Part shown: positions 10,316-22,300 of the stretch, piece by piece
Numbering within the stretch: position 1 is the first letter of the stretch
Layout of the letters: each line of letters begins with the position of its first letter
Source of the DNA: Ilex aquifolium
Lineage: Eukaryota > Streptophyta > Magnoliopsida > Aquifoliales > Aquifoliaceae
Length of the DNA stretch: 64,000 nucleotides
NCBI GenBank assembly: GCA_951799425.1
Contig: OX637392.1
Location: forward strand, 37,731,593-37,795,592
Reading direction: 5' to 3'
Notes under the pieces: generated by a model
Databases searched by the model: none
Seen by the model: the letters and a program-made list of their open reading frames with translations, nothing else
Told to the model about the DNA's origin: nothing
Made by a program: the position numbers and the translations under genes

Positions 10316-12665
10316 AGACCAATAGCTTAGCATTCTCTTATAAGTACGATTGTTAAAGCTTAAGCCGAAAGCAAGTTCACTTCTCGTTGTCGGGGACCAC
10401 ATTAGAAGTTTCACCATTGGCAAAGGTTGAAATGATTGCCACATTTGCTCATGTATCATTCGACAAAAACTACACTTGCTCACTTGACAAATCTATGCAT
10501 GTAACCACGAGCATACAGACAGCAAAAAACCATGATGTTTAGCCTTTGATGACTAATTGGAAGCAGAGCTTCCTTTGTACAACTTTGTTTGTTGCTTTAA
10601 GTGTCGCAGAATTAGTCATGGGTGTTTAACTCGGCTGGTTTTTGTCTCACCACCATCGGTATGGCCCAAAGGGTGGTCGGCGAACTCGAACGAATCATGA
10701 CTTGATGTCTAGTCTTGCCATCTTCAAAAATTCAAAGGAGCCGAGTACAATCAAGAGACCCCGACCTTTCCTGAGATCCTTCGGGATGATCTTAATGCAA
10801 AACCCAACAACTTTGGTATGCTTGATACTGGCAATAAATCACAACCATTTGTAATACGAGCGCTAGCATGAGCAAGAACCGAGCAGTCCATCGTTACAAA
10901 TGATGGCTAGTCCGGCCTCCGATTGATGTCTCATTGTCTCAAGCTACAGAACAAAATTTTAATCCATGAAAATTATACTCTTGGTGTGCTGGCATGTGCC
11001 TTGAGTTTGCATTCACCCAACTGGGTACAAGGATCCCTTCATAGCCGTTGAGCAAACATGTTGGGCACTTGGAAAATGATACGGCACTCCGCGAGAAGTG
11101 GCTGGCCTATCAACCCGAGGAAGTTAATCTATCAAATGAACAATCTATCACCTAAGATGGCTCAGTCAGTAGCATCTTGAGTACTCAAAGGAGCTGTCAA
11201 TGATACTGTCGGAAGCCATTTGATGAACAAAAATTCATGCCTTTGGAAACTAAAATGCCAACCAAAGCCAATCATTTGATGCCTTTCCTCGGGCTCTCCA
11301 TCTTTAGAAATCTCTCGGCATCCACAAGGAAACAAACGTTCTCGGCATCACTCAAATGGTGGTTGGAACCGTTGAACTTTAATCGGCATCATTGTCAACA
11401 AAACACAACAGCCTTGTGGATGGCTGGCGTACCCATCCGGAGCTAATTCAAAACCAACATGGCCTGAGTCTAAAGCTGTCCGAGAGCTCAATTTGCAGCA
11501 TCTAATTGCTTGGCATCTAAGCCGTCAAAGTCCTCTTATTTTGACATGACATCAAGGGACTGCTCACAGTGGGGGGGGGGGCATGTCCCAAAGCCACACG
11601 GTCTCAGACAAGAGCCTCAATGGTGGTCGGCACCGCCTCTGGACAAGGGACCTTGCTCGGTCTCCTCTTTTGAATGTCCCTTTGCACCTAACACCCCTTC
11701 GGCTTTGGCATCAGTTAAGGGGAATTCCCATAACCTCAGAGGACGCAACATATGCGAGCATGGGAAAAGGCTTTACCCAGCAAAACATTTTCTATGATTT
11801 ATCTTGGTACCCATCAACACCTCACTCGGCTCTTTCCTTTTTCAGAAAGCCCGAGCAGATGAAAATATTCCACAAACACCCACGATTCGAGTTTGCCCAA
11901 CGCTATTTTGCTCCAAATATTCCCACTTGAACTGCTCGGTACTCAGCTACAAATCTCGGGGATCTCATGCAAACAGTCGGTCTATGATCAAGACCACCTC
12001 CCTGAATTGCTTTTGTTATTATATTTGGAAGCAAAAAACCCTAAGGTTCGACGACCCTATCAGATACTATAGCTCGACAACTCGCACACTGCGGTCCCCA
12101 TCTCGGCCTAGTGTAATATGGCAGATATAATGCATCCCAAAGAACTCAATAGAACCCATGAAGTTTTTCTTTGACCTCGGCTGTGCTGTTTTGAACGAGC
12201 AAAATGATTTGCGTGGCGAGTTATGACTGCTACACTCGGATCTAAGCAGTTCGAATTTAGTAAAGATCTCTCTATTCGAATGTTTCAAAAGACATCAAGA
12301 GCGAGGTGAGATCCGTTCAGATTTTTGCCTCAATTATGACGAGATCAACCCATCCAAAAGCTAAGGATCTCTGGTTCTCAACCCAGCCTTTCAACATTCA
12401 GAGTTTGAATTGGCGGAGTATCAATTCAATCTCTATCGAAGCTAAGTACATCACAAATGGGTTTCGCTCCAGCAAAGGCAGTGATAATGCCCAGTTTCCA
12501 AGGAGGTTCTCATTTGGGCATTTGAACGAGCACCTACAGCTCGCTAGACCTCATGACAACCGTGCAAACTCAACGCCTAGCGGAATTCTTGATCAAGTGA
12601 CATCAGTGGTAGTCGACAAAGAAATGCTCGGTCCCTGCTGTAATGCCTTCCACGGTACAGGAATC
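10316..12665 (+). mobile_element. Element D fragment 1 (old LTR retrotransposon remnant)
   Basis: No convincing coding region was found in these 2.35 kb; only short open frames with no recognisable domain occur. It is contiguous with 28006 once element B is removed, as shown by the GAATC duplication at 12661-12665 and 28001-28005. It therefore belongs to the older host sequence that ends in the LTR at 39971-40420. It contains a run of ten or more G near 11571-11580. Assignment to D is inference from this reconstruction. Confidence 0.6.
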
Positions 12666-13229
12666 TGATGGTGTTATTTTACGTGGATGAGCAACGGAAT
12701 GGGGTTCGATTGTCTGGGACGAATCTGTGCTGCGAGGCTCGTAAACTGATAGATGAATGCTCTAGTTATCTGAGGTTAAGTGTGTGCAATATATCAGAAA
12801 TATAGTGGTTCGCCGGGCTGATGAGCTCGGCTAGTCCACTCTCTCAAATGGAGACTCTTGCTCCTTTGCCTTTATTGATGATCTTTTAATGCTTATTCAT
12901 CCCCCTTCCCTTGGGGTTATGTACAGTATTTATAATATTGCTCCTAGCCCTCCAAGATCTCTACCGAGATCTTAGCCCCCTATTCATGGGATCCCCCTTA
13001 ATCTAAGGAGGGGATCGTGATCAATTAAGGGTTTCCCGCTCGGGATGTTGCTTGATTTCTGTTTGGGAGATGCCAGCTATCACCCAGCTGCTTCCCCTAT
13101 TGATCAGGCTACCATTCCGCTTGGGTGGAGCAGGAGCTCTGGACCTCTGATCTCTGGAGCTTCGAACCGACCTCCGGACCTGATCTCCGGGGCTGAGCTC
13201 CTGCTTAGGATTAATTTTGAGTACCATCA
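12666..13229 (-). repeat. 3' LTR of element B
   Basis: This is the 564-base LTR with TGATGGT/ACCATCA ends. A minus-strand TATAAATA lies at 12934-12927. The target duplication GAATC lies immediately left. Confidence 0.96.
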
Positions 13230-13245
13230 GTTGCCCCCCAGCCCT
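13230..13245 (-). other. Polypurine tract, element B
   Basis: On the minus strand the purine-rich AGGGCTGGGGGGCAAC abuts the inner edge of the 3' LTR, the expected position of the plus-strand DNA primer. Elements C and D have similar G-run tracts at the equivalent place. Confidence 0.8.
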
Positions 13246-13868
13246 TAGCCCAAGTGATCTTGGGTAGGGGCTGAGCTGAGGTCTAGTTACAGCCAATCCT
13301 CCGATTCCCGACCTCGGTTCTCGTGTGAACAGGCTCCTGACGGTTATGGGTAATCATTTCCTTTCCTCGTTTCCCGCACACGTTCCCCACTCGGTGCAGT
13401 TGGATTTAAATGCCTTCGAATTGACACTAACGGCCATTTTTCTCCCTTGAATCTTCAAGCCTTCCATCTTCCATCTTCCTTACGAATTCAGACTTCCCCA
13501 TCCTTCGGTGAATCTAGGGCTTTGCTGAAATTCCTTTTCCTTCGAATTGGTGTGCGTGGCTTACTCCCTCCGAACTTTGGCTTGCTATTCACCCTCGATT
13601 AGGTACGTTCTTGATTCCTTATCTGTTATTTTCGTTCTGGATCCCTCGAGTCTGAGGTGGTTTCTTCATTTTTGGACTTTTCGATTCTGCTATTTTAGGA
13701 ACAGAGGTTTTTCCCTGATCCATCTTCCCCACTTTCTGGACCCTTATTCCACCGCTAGAATCTTTATCAGTGCTCATAGTTGTGTCAACCCCAAAGTTCT
13801 TAAGGAGTGTTTTTCTGAAATCCCCCCCCCTCTACAGGTCTTTCAAGCTTCCCTTTTCCTGTCCCACT
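13246..13868 (+). promoter_or_regulatory. Putative promoter and leader of antisense gene I (element B)
   Basis: This 620-base stretch between the 3' LTR and the ATG at 13869 has no supported protein. It must contain, or transmit from the LTR, the promoter of the antisense gene. A TTTAAAT block at about 13405 is the only TATA-like candidate noticed, and it is weak. Pyrimidine-rich leader sequence precedes the ATG. Confidence 0.4.
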
Positions 13869-16646
13869 ATGTCTGCTTCTTCCGAAACCACCCCTTCCTC
13901 TGTTTCCCTCTTAGGAGATCAGTCAATCGAAGGGGACTCTGACCTAGGAGCTGTGGGTGAGGAGATTGACAATTTTCCTGGTGTTGACTCCGTCGATGCT
14001 CAAGCACCTGCTGTCGAGCCACCCTCTACAGTACCCCCCGTGGCTCCGAGCAAGGGGAAAGGCAAAGTGAGTGGTGTAGGCATTTCGGGCCTAGGGGTGT
14101 CGTCTACTTTTAGTCACGCAGAGAATGTGGGCCGCAGTGAGGCCTGCCCCTCTCTCATGAAGATTTTGAGTGCTCGTTATGGTTTCCCACTGGGGGTTAA
14201 ATACTGGTGTCCGGACGAGTATACTCCATATGTCTCTCAAGTCCATAAGAAGGTCTGCTTCTTTGTAGCCGCTTTTGAAAATGGACCGCGCTTTCCACTT
14301 CACCCCTTTATAAAGGGCGTTCTTCAACATTTCAACGTCTGTCCTGCTCAGCTTCCTCCTAACTTCTGGGGGATCTTGGTGGGTCTCCTTGTTTTCTTCA
14401 AAATCCACAAGCTTGGGGTTCCTACTATTCCCTTGCTTACACACTTTTTCAACGTTAAGTACAACCCCTCTGAGGGCTTTCTATATATCTCCAGACGAAC
14501 AAAGACTAAAGTGATCATTTCTGACCTCCCGAGCTCCCACAAGCATTGGAAAAAAATAGTTCTTTTTCGTGGAAGGCTCACAATGGGAATACAATCCTGC
14601 AGATAAGACAGACACTCTTCCAATCCCTAGGGCCTGGTCTGTCCCAGAAAACCTGGGTAAGTCTTTGCCCAGCCTTGATTGCGACCGGGCTTTGTGACCT
14701 TCTCTGATTTTGCTTTGTTTATATTGGTTCCTAGGTGAAAGGTTTGAGCTTAGTTCGAAGGACGAAGAGGTGTTGTTGAGGTTAGAGAGGTGTCCTACGG
14801 CGAGATATTTTCAGCTCATCAGACCTTTTATCCTCGTAGCGCAAGGGCTCAGTCCTCCTAGGGTAGTTATTGAATCCCCTACTCCTCTTTCCGTCGAAGC
14901 GCCTATTCCCCTCCCAGTAGCTACATCTGAGGTGCCAGGTAGTAGTTTTCTCCTTGTTCATTTCAGATCTTCCTCTTTTTCCCCTGCTCCTTCTTAACTG
15001 ACTCATTTCGACTAATGATGATTTTTCTTTCATATCTTTTAGGTTCTTCTTCGATGGAGCCATCCCAAGAAGAGATTAAAGCCAAGATAGCTCTGCTGAA
15101 GGGTAATAGCAAGCGTAAGGCAGAGGTCGGCTCTGGTAACCGTCCTATTACCCGAGCTAAGATGTCGAGATTGGGATTGTCACCCAGCATCCCTTTCTCA
15201 GCTATAGGAGCTCCTTCCCGCCCATCGAGCTCTCTTGCTTCGACTCCTGGAATTGCTGCCCCCTCATCGAGCTCATCTCGAGACCCAGAAATCCTTCTTG
15301 CACCAGGGGATCAACAGGCTTCTGATAGAGCTCCTATCCATGACCAGACTTCTCCCTCGTCATCTGAGGTTGAGGAGGCCCTGGGGTTAATTCCTCGTCT
15401 TCCGCTGACCTCTCCTCCTCTTGGCTCAGCTGAGCTCACCTTCAAGCCATCCCAATCGACCTCCAAGCAGGGGAAAAAGGAGCTCCCTAAAGCAGAAGGG
15501 AGTGAAGACTCTTTTTTTGACAACGTTGATCTAGCCGCAGGTGCCATTACTTCCATCATTCCTGATTCTGACGTTCTGAGGGCTGCTACTATGCCCCTCG
15601 AGAGCTCCATTAACTCAGCTCTTTACGAAACTACAGCCGTAAGATCCTATCATTCTTCTATAAGCTTCTACTTTATGTTTGCTTGCCTTTTTCTTTCTTG
15701 ACTCCCTGTTTTTGATCGCGTTTTTCCTCAGCTGGCAATACATGTGAGGGGTTTGCTGAGTCAAATCCGTTCCATGGAGAGCTCCGTTAAGGCGTCCAAA
15801 GCATGTGAATTCAAAGCTGCAGAGCTGACCTTTGCTAATGACGACCTCCAAGCCCAACTTCAGAGTCTTCGAGAGCATGCGGAGAAGCAAGCTTCTACCA
15901 TCAAGAGCTTGAAGGCGCAGAAGAAGAGAGTCGTAGAGGAGGAGAAGAAAAGTAAAGATGACCTCAAAAAGGTTTCGGAGGAGCTTAAACTCAAGACCGA
16001 AGCTTGGCTCCAGGTAAACCAGGAGAAGTTTGAGGCCTTGAGTTCCTATAACGAGCTGAAAAATGAATACAGTGTGTTGGGGGAGGCACACGACGTCTTG
16101 CTTGCTGAGCTTGAGATCCAGAGAGCAGCTGTTAAGGAGAGGGATAATCTGGTCGTCAAGTTGAAGGATGGTGTTGTTACTAAATGGGCTAAGGGGTGGC
16201 TTGCTTTTCAGGAGATAGCCGAGGAAACCTACCCCGAACTGGACTTCAATTTTGACGTTCCTGCTGAGGAAGATGTGGGAGCTTCAGTTGACAAGGAGGC
16301 AGAGGTTCCTAGCTCGACCCTTGCCTCCGAAGGAGTTCCTGCGGGTCCTGAGCTCCCTACCTCATCGGCTGGGGTTCAAGCTCAAAACACTCCCATCATT
16401 GCATCTGCTGCTACCTTGGGTGCTTCTGGAGTTTCTCTGGCTCCTGCTCCTGCTGACCTTTTTGCTGCAGCCCCTTTCTCTGCTGACCTGGTGACAAGGG
16501 CTTTAACTGAAGTTGAGGTTTCTTCTCTACCGACTATTCTAGAGGCTTCGACTGCTATTCTGCCGGAGGCTCCATCTGCTGATCCAACAGACACTTCTTC
16601 TGCTGATTTACCGGGCTCTTTCCCTTCTGCCCCTTCAAGACCTTAG
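13869..16646 (+). CDS. Antisense gene I of element B: Transposase_28-like, coiled-coil protein, four exons with one frameshift
   Basis: Exons inferred from splice sites and phase are 13869-14656, 14735-14938, 15043-15638 and 15732-16646. The ATG at 13869 is the first in frame. The product would be about 833 aa if one extra base near 14557-14559 is discounted; beyond that point the unshifted frame hits a stop near 14606. Residues about 95-225 contain the RFPLHPFI and VCPAQLPPNFW blocks typical of the putative gypsy-type transposon (Transposase_28) family. Then come a Ser/Pro-rich linker, the SEDSFFDNVDLAAG motif shared with element A, a long Glu/Lys coiled coil, and a low-complexity Ala/Pro/Ser tail. 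It runs opposite to gag-pol. The biochemical role of this family is not established. The frameshift could be real decay or a sequencing error. Confidence 0.8.
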
Positions 16647-17563
16647 GACTCCATATTTTCAAATTATTGATGTAAATATTGGATATGCCTTTTATTGGTG
16701 TAAATGCTGAACACGCTTTGCTTTTGTTTTTGTTTTTGGAGCTATTCCATTACTGCTTATTCCTTTGAGGTTAACTGTCTTTCTTGTCTGCATTCCTTGC
16801 CTATACTCCTTTTATTTTGCATCTCTCTTTCTCTGACTGTATTCCCCTTGACCCCCCCTTTGCTTTGAAGGAGTTCTTTTAGTTCTCCTTCCAAGCAAGA
16901 TAATCAAAATTGGATGTTCAGAAGAGTTGTTGAAGTACCAAATTAATGGCTGCAGAGCTAATTGTATGTTGAGGATTAGTTGAGATCATGAGGCCTTGCT
17001 TTTTGAGTCTTTTGAAAGCAAGAGGTCTTCTTAGAGTCTTTTCAGGATGTGAAAAGAGATGGCAAATAACTTGATGCTTGACCTTTTTCGGCAGTTGACC
17101 TGCTGGGGACATATTGCTACACATGTAAATACTTTGAAGACCAATGAGCCTGAGAGGTACTAGCCCATTTAATCCATGATGTGAGCATGGTTCTTGGAAC
17201 TGGAGGTCTCAAGAGCTTGCTATGGAGATGTTAGGCTGCCAACCGAGCTGACCTCAACTTGAAGAAACATGGGGAATATTCTGACTTATTTCCATTGGTA
17301 TTGAACGCGTTGGGAGGGGTCATCTTGTGCTAATTCACTTTCCCGCATTTATCCAACTTTTTTCCAAAACCGTAACCACCTTCATTAATTAGGAAACCAA
17401 AAAGACCGCCGACTCTGCCTTTCGTGTGGTTCTTGGTTTCCTAAACACTTACGATTTTCCTCAAGGCCTCTAATATCTCCTGTGTCTCTTTCACTTTTAC
17501 TAAAACATTTCTGAGTCTCTTTTTGAATCTTCGCTGTCACTTTCTTTCCTCATCGCAATCCCG
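16647..17563. other. Spacer between the two antisense genes of element B
   Basis: These 917 bases carry the 3' end of gene I and the putative promoter and leader of gene II. The segment near 17365-17563 is strongly conserved with element A (1800-1996) and contains an inverted repeat. No protein is supported. Confidence 0.6.
17389..17444 (+). promoter_or_regulatory. Conserved inverted repeat upstream of antisense gene II (element B)
   Basis: TTAGGAAACCA at 17389-17399 and TGGTTTCCTAA at 17434-17444 form a perfect 11-base inverted repeat with a 34-base spacer, 119 bases before the ATG at 17564. Arms, spacer length and position match element A while spacer bases differ, suggesting constraint on the arms. 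Confidence 0.6.
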
Positions 17564-18650
17564 ATGGCTGTCCCTGTTTCTTCTCTGTTCAAGGAACGTA
17601 CTTCTTTCAGAATCGAGTGGAAGTGGCATTGTCGCTACCTGTCTCCTTCAACTCTAGAGCCTTCTGATTTGGCAGTCATCAAGAGGCGATTCTTCCCTGA
17701 GCTTGACCTGTCTCTGCGAGTTCCTACTCCTGAAGAGCCTTGCAATTATCTTTCTCGAGAAGAGGTTTGTTTCTTTGAGGGTGCCTTGGACATGGGACTT
17801 CGCCTTCCCATTCATCCTTCTATTGGGGGGGTTCTTGCCCATTATGGCCTGTGCCCCTCTCGCCTTTCCCCTCGAGGATGGGCTGATATGGTCAGCTTTT
17901 TCATCTTTTGGCGCCTGTATGGCAATGGTAGGTTCCCTTCTGTTGCCGAGTTCCTTTACTTCTTCAAGATCAAGGAAGATGATGCCCCCTGCTTCAACTT
18001 CTTTCGTTGGAGGCACTTTGATTCACCTCTTTTGGTTCCAGACCTTCCTTCCAATCCTGAAGGGTGGTCTAAACGCTTCTTTTTTGCTTCTGGGAAGTCT
18101 TGGCGGTCTCCTGAGCTGCGCTGTCCTGATGCTAGGATTCCACGATCTTGGGAGAGTTTTTCTCGCATTGGTACGCTCAAGTTGAGATCCTTCGAACTTT
18201 TCTCATGAAGATATATTCTTATTATACTCTTGTTGTGCAGGTCCTCCTGATCTGGATTTTCCAGAGATGATGAATATTGATGAGTTGCGGCTTGTAGAGC
18301 CTAGGACTTATTCGGAGCTGATGACGAATGAGAACATTTATTTGCTTGGGGCTGAGGCTACTGAATATGAATTTTCCTCCATTCCCTATTCTTCATGGGC
18401 CTCTCCCTCTGAGTCTGACGAGGAAAGGGACTCTGATGATGAGGGAGACACTGGCGCGAGTTCGAAGAAGCGTAAGAGGGATGGCTCCTTCTCACCTGAC
18501 TCTCTTTCCACAATTTTTATTACCCCAGCAGGTCAGAAGCTTCTTGACTTGCTCTACAAGGCTGAACAAGAAAGGGATGAGCTGAAGGAGGAGAATGCTC
18601 GCCTGAATGAGGAAGTTGCCGAGCTGAAGTCACAGCTTAAGAAGGATTAG
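17564..18650 (+). CDS. Antisense gene II of element B: intact Transposase_28-like protein, 338 aa
   Basis: Two exons, 17564-18170 and 18241-18650, join in phase across a 70-base intron (GTACGC donor, TTGTGCAG acceptor), splitting a Gly codon. Residues about 70-150 hold LRLPIHPSIGGV and LCPSRLSPRGWADMV, the signature of the putative gypsy-type transposon family. A middle segment rich in aromatic residues follows. Exon 2 has an acidic SESDEERDSDDEGD stretch, a basic KKRKRD patch that could be a nuclear localisation signal, and a C-terminal coiled coil of about 35 residues. No stop or frameshift is present, in contrast to gag-pol of the same element. It is paralogous in design to gene I, so the element seems to carry two related antisense genes. 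Its function is unknown. Confidence 0.88.
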
Positions 18651-19301
18651 GAGCTCTACCTCCTTGTACTCCCTTTCTTCTCTGATTAATGTCAAACTCT
18701 GTTTCTCTTTATATTTTCTTGAACGCTTGTATTCTTGAATTCTTTGAATATCAGATCTTTCTTTTTGAACGTGCATGTTCATGTATGAGCTGAGGGGCTC
18801 ATCTTGAGTTTCATAAGCTTGGAAGCTTATCGTTTGTATATGAGCTGAGGAGCTCATCTTGAATTTTATAAGCTTAGAAGCTTATCGTTTGTTTATGAGC
18901 TGAGGAGCTCATCTTGAATTCTATAAGCTTAGAAGCTTATCGTTTGTTTATGAGTTGAAGAGCTCATCTTGAATTTTATAAGCTTAGAAGCTTATCGTTT
19001 GTATATGAGCGGAGGAGCTCATCTTGAGTTCTATAAGCTTAGAAGCTTATCGTTTGTTTATGAGCTGAAGAGCTCATCTTGAATTCTATAAGCTTAGAAG
19101 CTTATCGTTTGTATATGTAATTAAGCAGAAGAGATTATCCTGAGCTGTAGAGCTCATTCCGGCCCCTATGAGCTGAATAGCTTATCTTGAGCTATAGAGC
19201 CCGTTTCACATACGTATATATTCCATTTTTTGGAAACCATGTGAGGATGGATGAAAGAGCTTGCTCATTTTTATTGAAAATAACTCTATTACAGGGAAAA
19301 C
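18651..19301. repeat. 55-bp hairpin-bearing tandem repeat array (element B)
   Basis: Units of exactly 55 bases start at about 18786, 18841, 18896, 18951, 19006 and 19061. Each carries the dyads GAGCTGAGGAGCTC and AAGCTTAGAAGCTT. The second arm pair is the same as in element A but with a different loop. The block sits between the convergent 3' ends of antisense gene II and gag-pol, followed by a degenerate tail up to about 19200. Confidence 0.9.
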
Positions 19302-22300
19302 TTACTGAAAGAATTTTTTCAGATGCTCGGCATTCCAAGAGTGAGGTAGGATCTTTCCTTCTTCTGTTTGTAACTCATAGTTCCCTGGCCTAATCACCCT
19401 TGAAACGACGTAGGCGCCTTCCCAGTTTGGCCCCAACTTCCCATGTGTGGGATCCTTCCTCGCAAGCAGGAGCCTCCTAAGCACCAAGTCTCCAACCTTG
19501 AAACTTCTGTGCCTAACCTTCCTGTCGTAGTATCTTGCAGGTTTCCTTTGGTAATTTTGACGCGATGCAGAGCTCTGTCTCTCTTTTCATCCAAGAGATT
19601 GAGGTTCAGTAGGAAAGATTCATCATTGTGTTCGGCGTCTGCAAACTCCACCCTAGGTGATTGGAGCCCTACCTCGACAGGTGCCACTGCCTCGGTTCCA
19701 AAAGCCAGAGCAAACGGGGTTTCCTGAGTTGCAGACCTGGCGGTCGTCCTGGAGGCCCACAATACTTCAAGGATGTACTCCACCCACTTGCCTTTAAGGT
19801 TTTCTAGTTTGGTCTTCAGAGCTGCTTTTATGGTTCTGATGGTGACCTCTGCTTGTCCATTGGATTGAGGATGTGCTGGAGCTGAGAAGTAGTTTTTTAT
19901 CCCGAGCTCAGCACAAAACCTTTTAAACTTTGGGTTGTCAAACTGTTTTCCATTGTCGGATACGACTGCTCTGGGAACTCCAAACCTGCAAACTATAGAT
20001 TTCCAAACGAAGTTTTGGACCTTTTGTTCGGTGATTGCTGCCAAAGATTCGACCTCCGCCCACTTGGTGAAGTAATCCACCCCGATGATAGCATACTTGC
20101 ATTGTCCCACACCGGTGGGAAGGGGTCCAAGTATGTCCAAACCCCACTGTTGGAAAGGCCATGGGCTTATCACCGAGGTCAATAGCTCGGGTGGACAATG
20201 GGAAATGTTGGCATGTTCCTGGCAAGTCTTACATTTCTTGACCAATTCGGTGGCATCTTTGAGCATAGTGGGCCAATAATACCCTTGCCTCAGTATTTTT
20301 CCTGCCAAGGCCCGAGCTCCGATGTGATTGCCACATATTCCCTTATGTACTTCTTTGAGTATATAATTGGCGTCTTCATCTCCTACGCATTTAAGGAGAG
20401 GTGCTGAAAATCCTCGTTTGTACAGATTTCCTTGCAGCAAAGAAAATCTGGATGACCTGGTTCTCAGCTTGGAGGCCTCCTTAGCATCGTTCGGCAAGGC
20501 TCCATTCTGCAAGTACCCTATGATGGAGTCCATCCAGCTCAGCTAAGCTACGATTGGTAGCATTTCTTCTTTTTCAATGCTTACTGAAGGCTTTGGAAGG
20601 TGATCCACTGGTATTAGCCTATCCAAGTCCTCTTGTGAGGCAGTTGCTAACCTTGCCAACGCATTTGCTCGTGAATTCTCTGTCTTGGGAATGTGTCTGA
20701 CCTTAACCTGCACAAACTTCTTGATTAGTTCTCGTACCTTTCTGAGGTAAAGGACCATTTTTTCGCCTCTCGCTTCGTAGGACTCCTCCATCTGTTTCAC
20801 CACTAGTTGAGAGTCACTGCAAATTTCCAGCTATTCTACTTCCATAGAATGAGCAAGATTGAGCCTAGCGATGACACCTTCATACTCAGCTTCGTTATTT
20901 GAAGCCTTAAACCCAAACCTAAGGACATATTCGACATCTATTCCATCTGGAGAGGTCAGGATTATACCTGCACCGCTCCCTTGAGCATTGGCAGCTCCAT
21001 CCACAGAAAGCCTCCATATGGGGAGGTCGGGTACTAACTCCATGATCTCCATAGGTGCTGCCGCTGTGAATTCTGCGATGAAATCCGCCAAAATTTGCCC
21101 TTTGATGGAAGTCCTTGGCTTAGATCTGATATCAAACTCACTGAGCTCTATGGCCCATTTAACCAACCTTCCAGAAGATTCCGGTTTATGTAGAACTTGC
21201 TTCATTGCCTGGTCTGTTGGAACCTCGATAGTATGAGCCTGGAAATAGGGCCTAAGTCTCCTAGCTTTTGTAACCAAAGCTAAAACGAGTTTCTCCATCT
21301 TTGGATATCTCTCCTCCGCCCCCCTCAGAGCTCTGCTGCAGTAGTAGACTGGTTACTGAGCTCTGTCTCGCACCCTAACCAGTGCTGCGCTTGTTGAAAA
21401 ATCTGACACTGCCAGGTAGAGAGTAAGAACTTCCCCTTCTAAAGGGCTCACCAAAACAGGGGGGGAGCTCATATAATTTTTCAGGGCTTTGAATGCTTCT
21501 TCGCACTTGGTATCCCACTGGAATGCCTTCTTCAAGACTTGAAAGAATGGTTGGCACTTATCGCTTGACCTGGACACAAAACGGCTCAAGGTCGCTATTC
21601 TACCTGTCAGGCGTTGTACCTCCCTTGTGTTGGATGGTGATTGCATATCTAACACCGCCCTAACCTTCTCTGGGTTAGCTTCAATTCCTCGGCTATTAAC
21701 TATGAAACCCAGAAACTTTCCAGCCGAGACCCCGAATGCACACTTCGCAGGGTTGAGCTTCATCTTGTATTCCTTTAGGATCTGGAATGATTCAGCTAGG
21801 TACTCGATGTGGATTTCTGCCTTCAGTGACTTTACTAACATGTCGTCGATGTAAACTTCCATGGATGCACCTATCTGCTTTTGGAACATCCTATTCACCA
21901 ACCGCTGGTAAGTGGCTCCAGCGTTTTTCAATCCAAAAGGCATGACCTGATAACAGTATGTTCCCTGTTCAGTCACAAATTCGGTCTTCTCTTGGTCATT
22001 GGGATCCATCCTGATCTGGTTATAACCTGAGAAGGCGTCCATGAAGCTAAGGAGCTTGTGTCCGGCTGTGGCGTCCACTATTAAGTCGATCCGAGGTAAG
22101 GGAAAGCTATCCTTGGGGCATGCTCGGTTGAGATCAGTGAAGTCGATGCATAGTCGCCATTTACCATTGGTTTTTTTTACAAGAACCACATTTGCTAACT
22201 AGGTAGGGTAGTCAACTTCCCTGATGGCCTTTGCGTGGAGGAGTTTGCCGACCTCTTCGTTGATTGCTTTTTGGCGTTCCGGGGCGAAACTTCTTCGCTT

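Noticed and set aside
11571..11582. Long G run (also near 44029-44042) as a G-quadruplex or boundary element
   Set aside because: A single homopolymer run, prone to sequencing error, with no flanking structure.
10642..12668. Several open frames of 200-360 bases between elements A and B
   Set aside because: They overlap in different frames, lack recognisable domains or splice structure, and lie in retrotransposon debris.
14547..14565. Frameshift in antisense gene I taken as an intron boundary
   Set aside because: No GT/AG pair nearby restores the frame; a one-base insertion after an A run explains it more simply.
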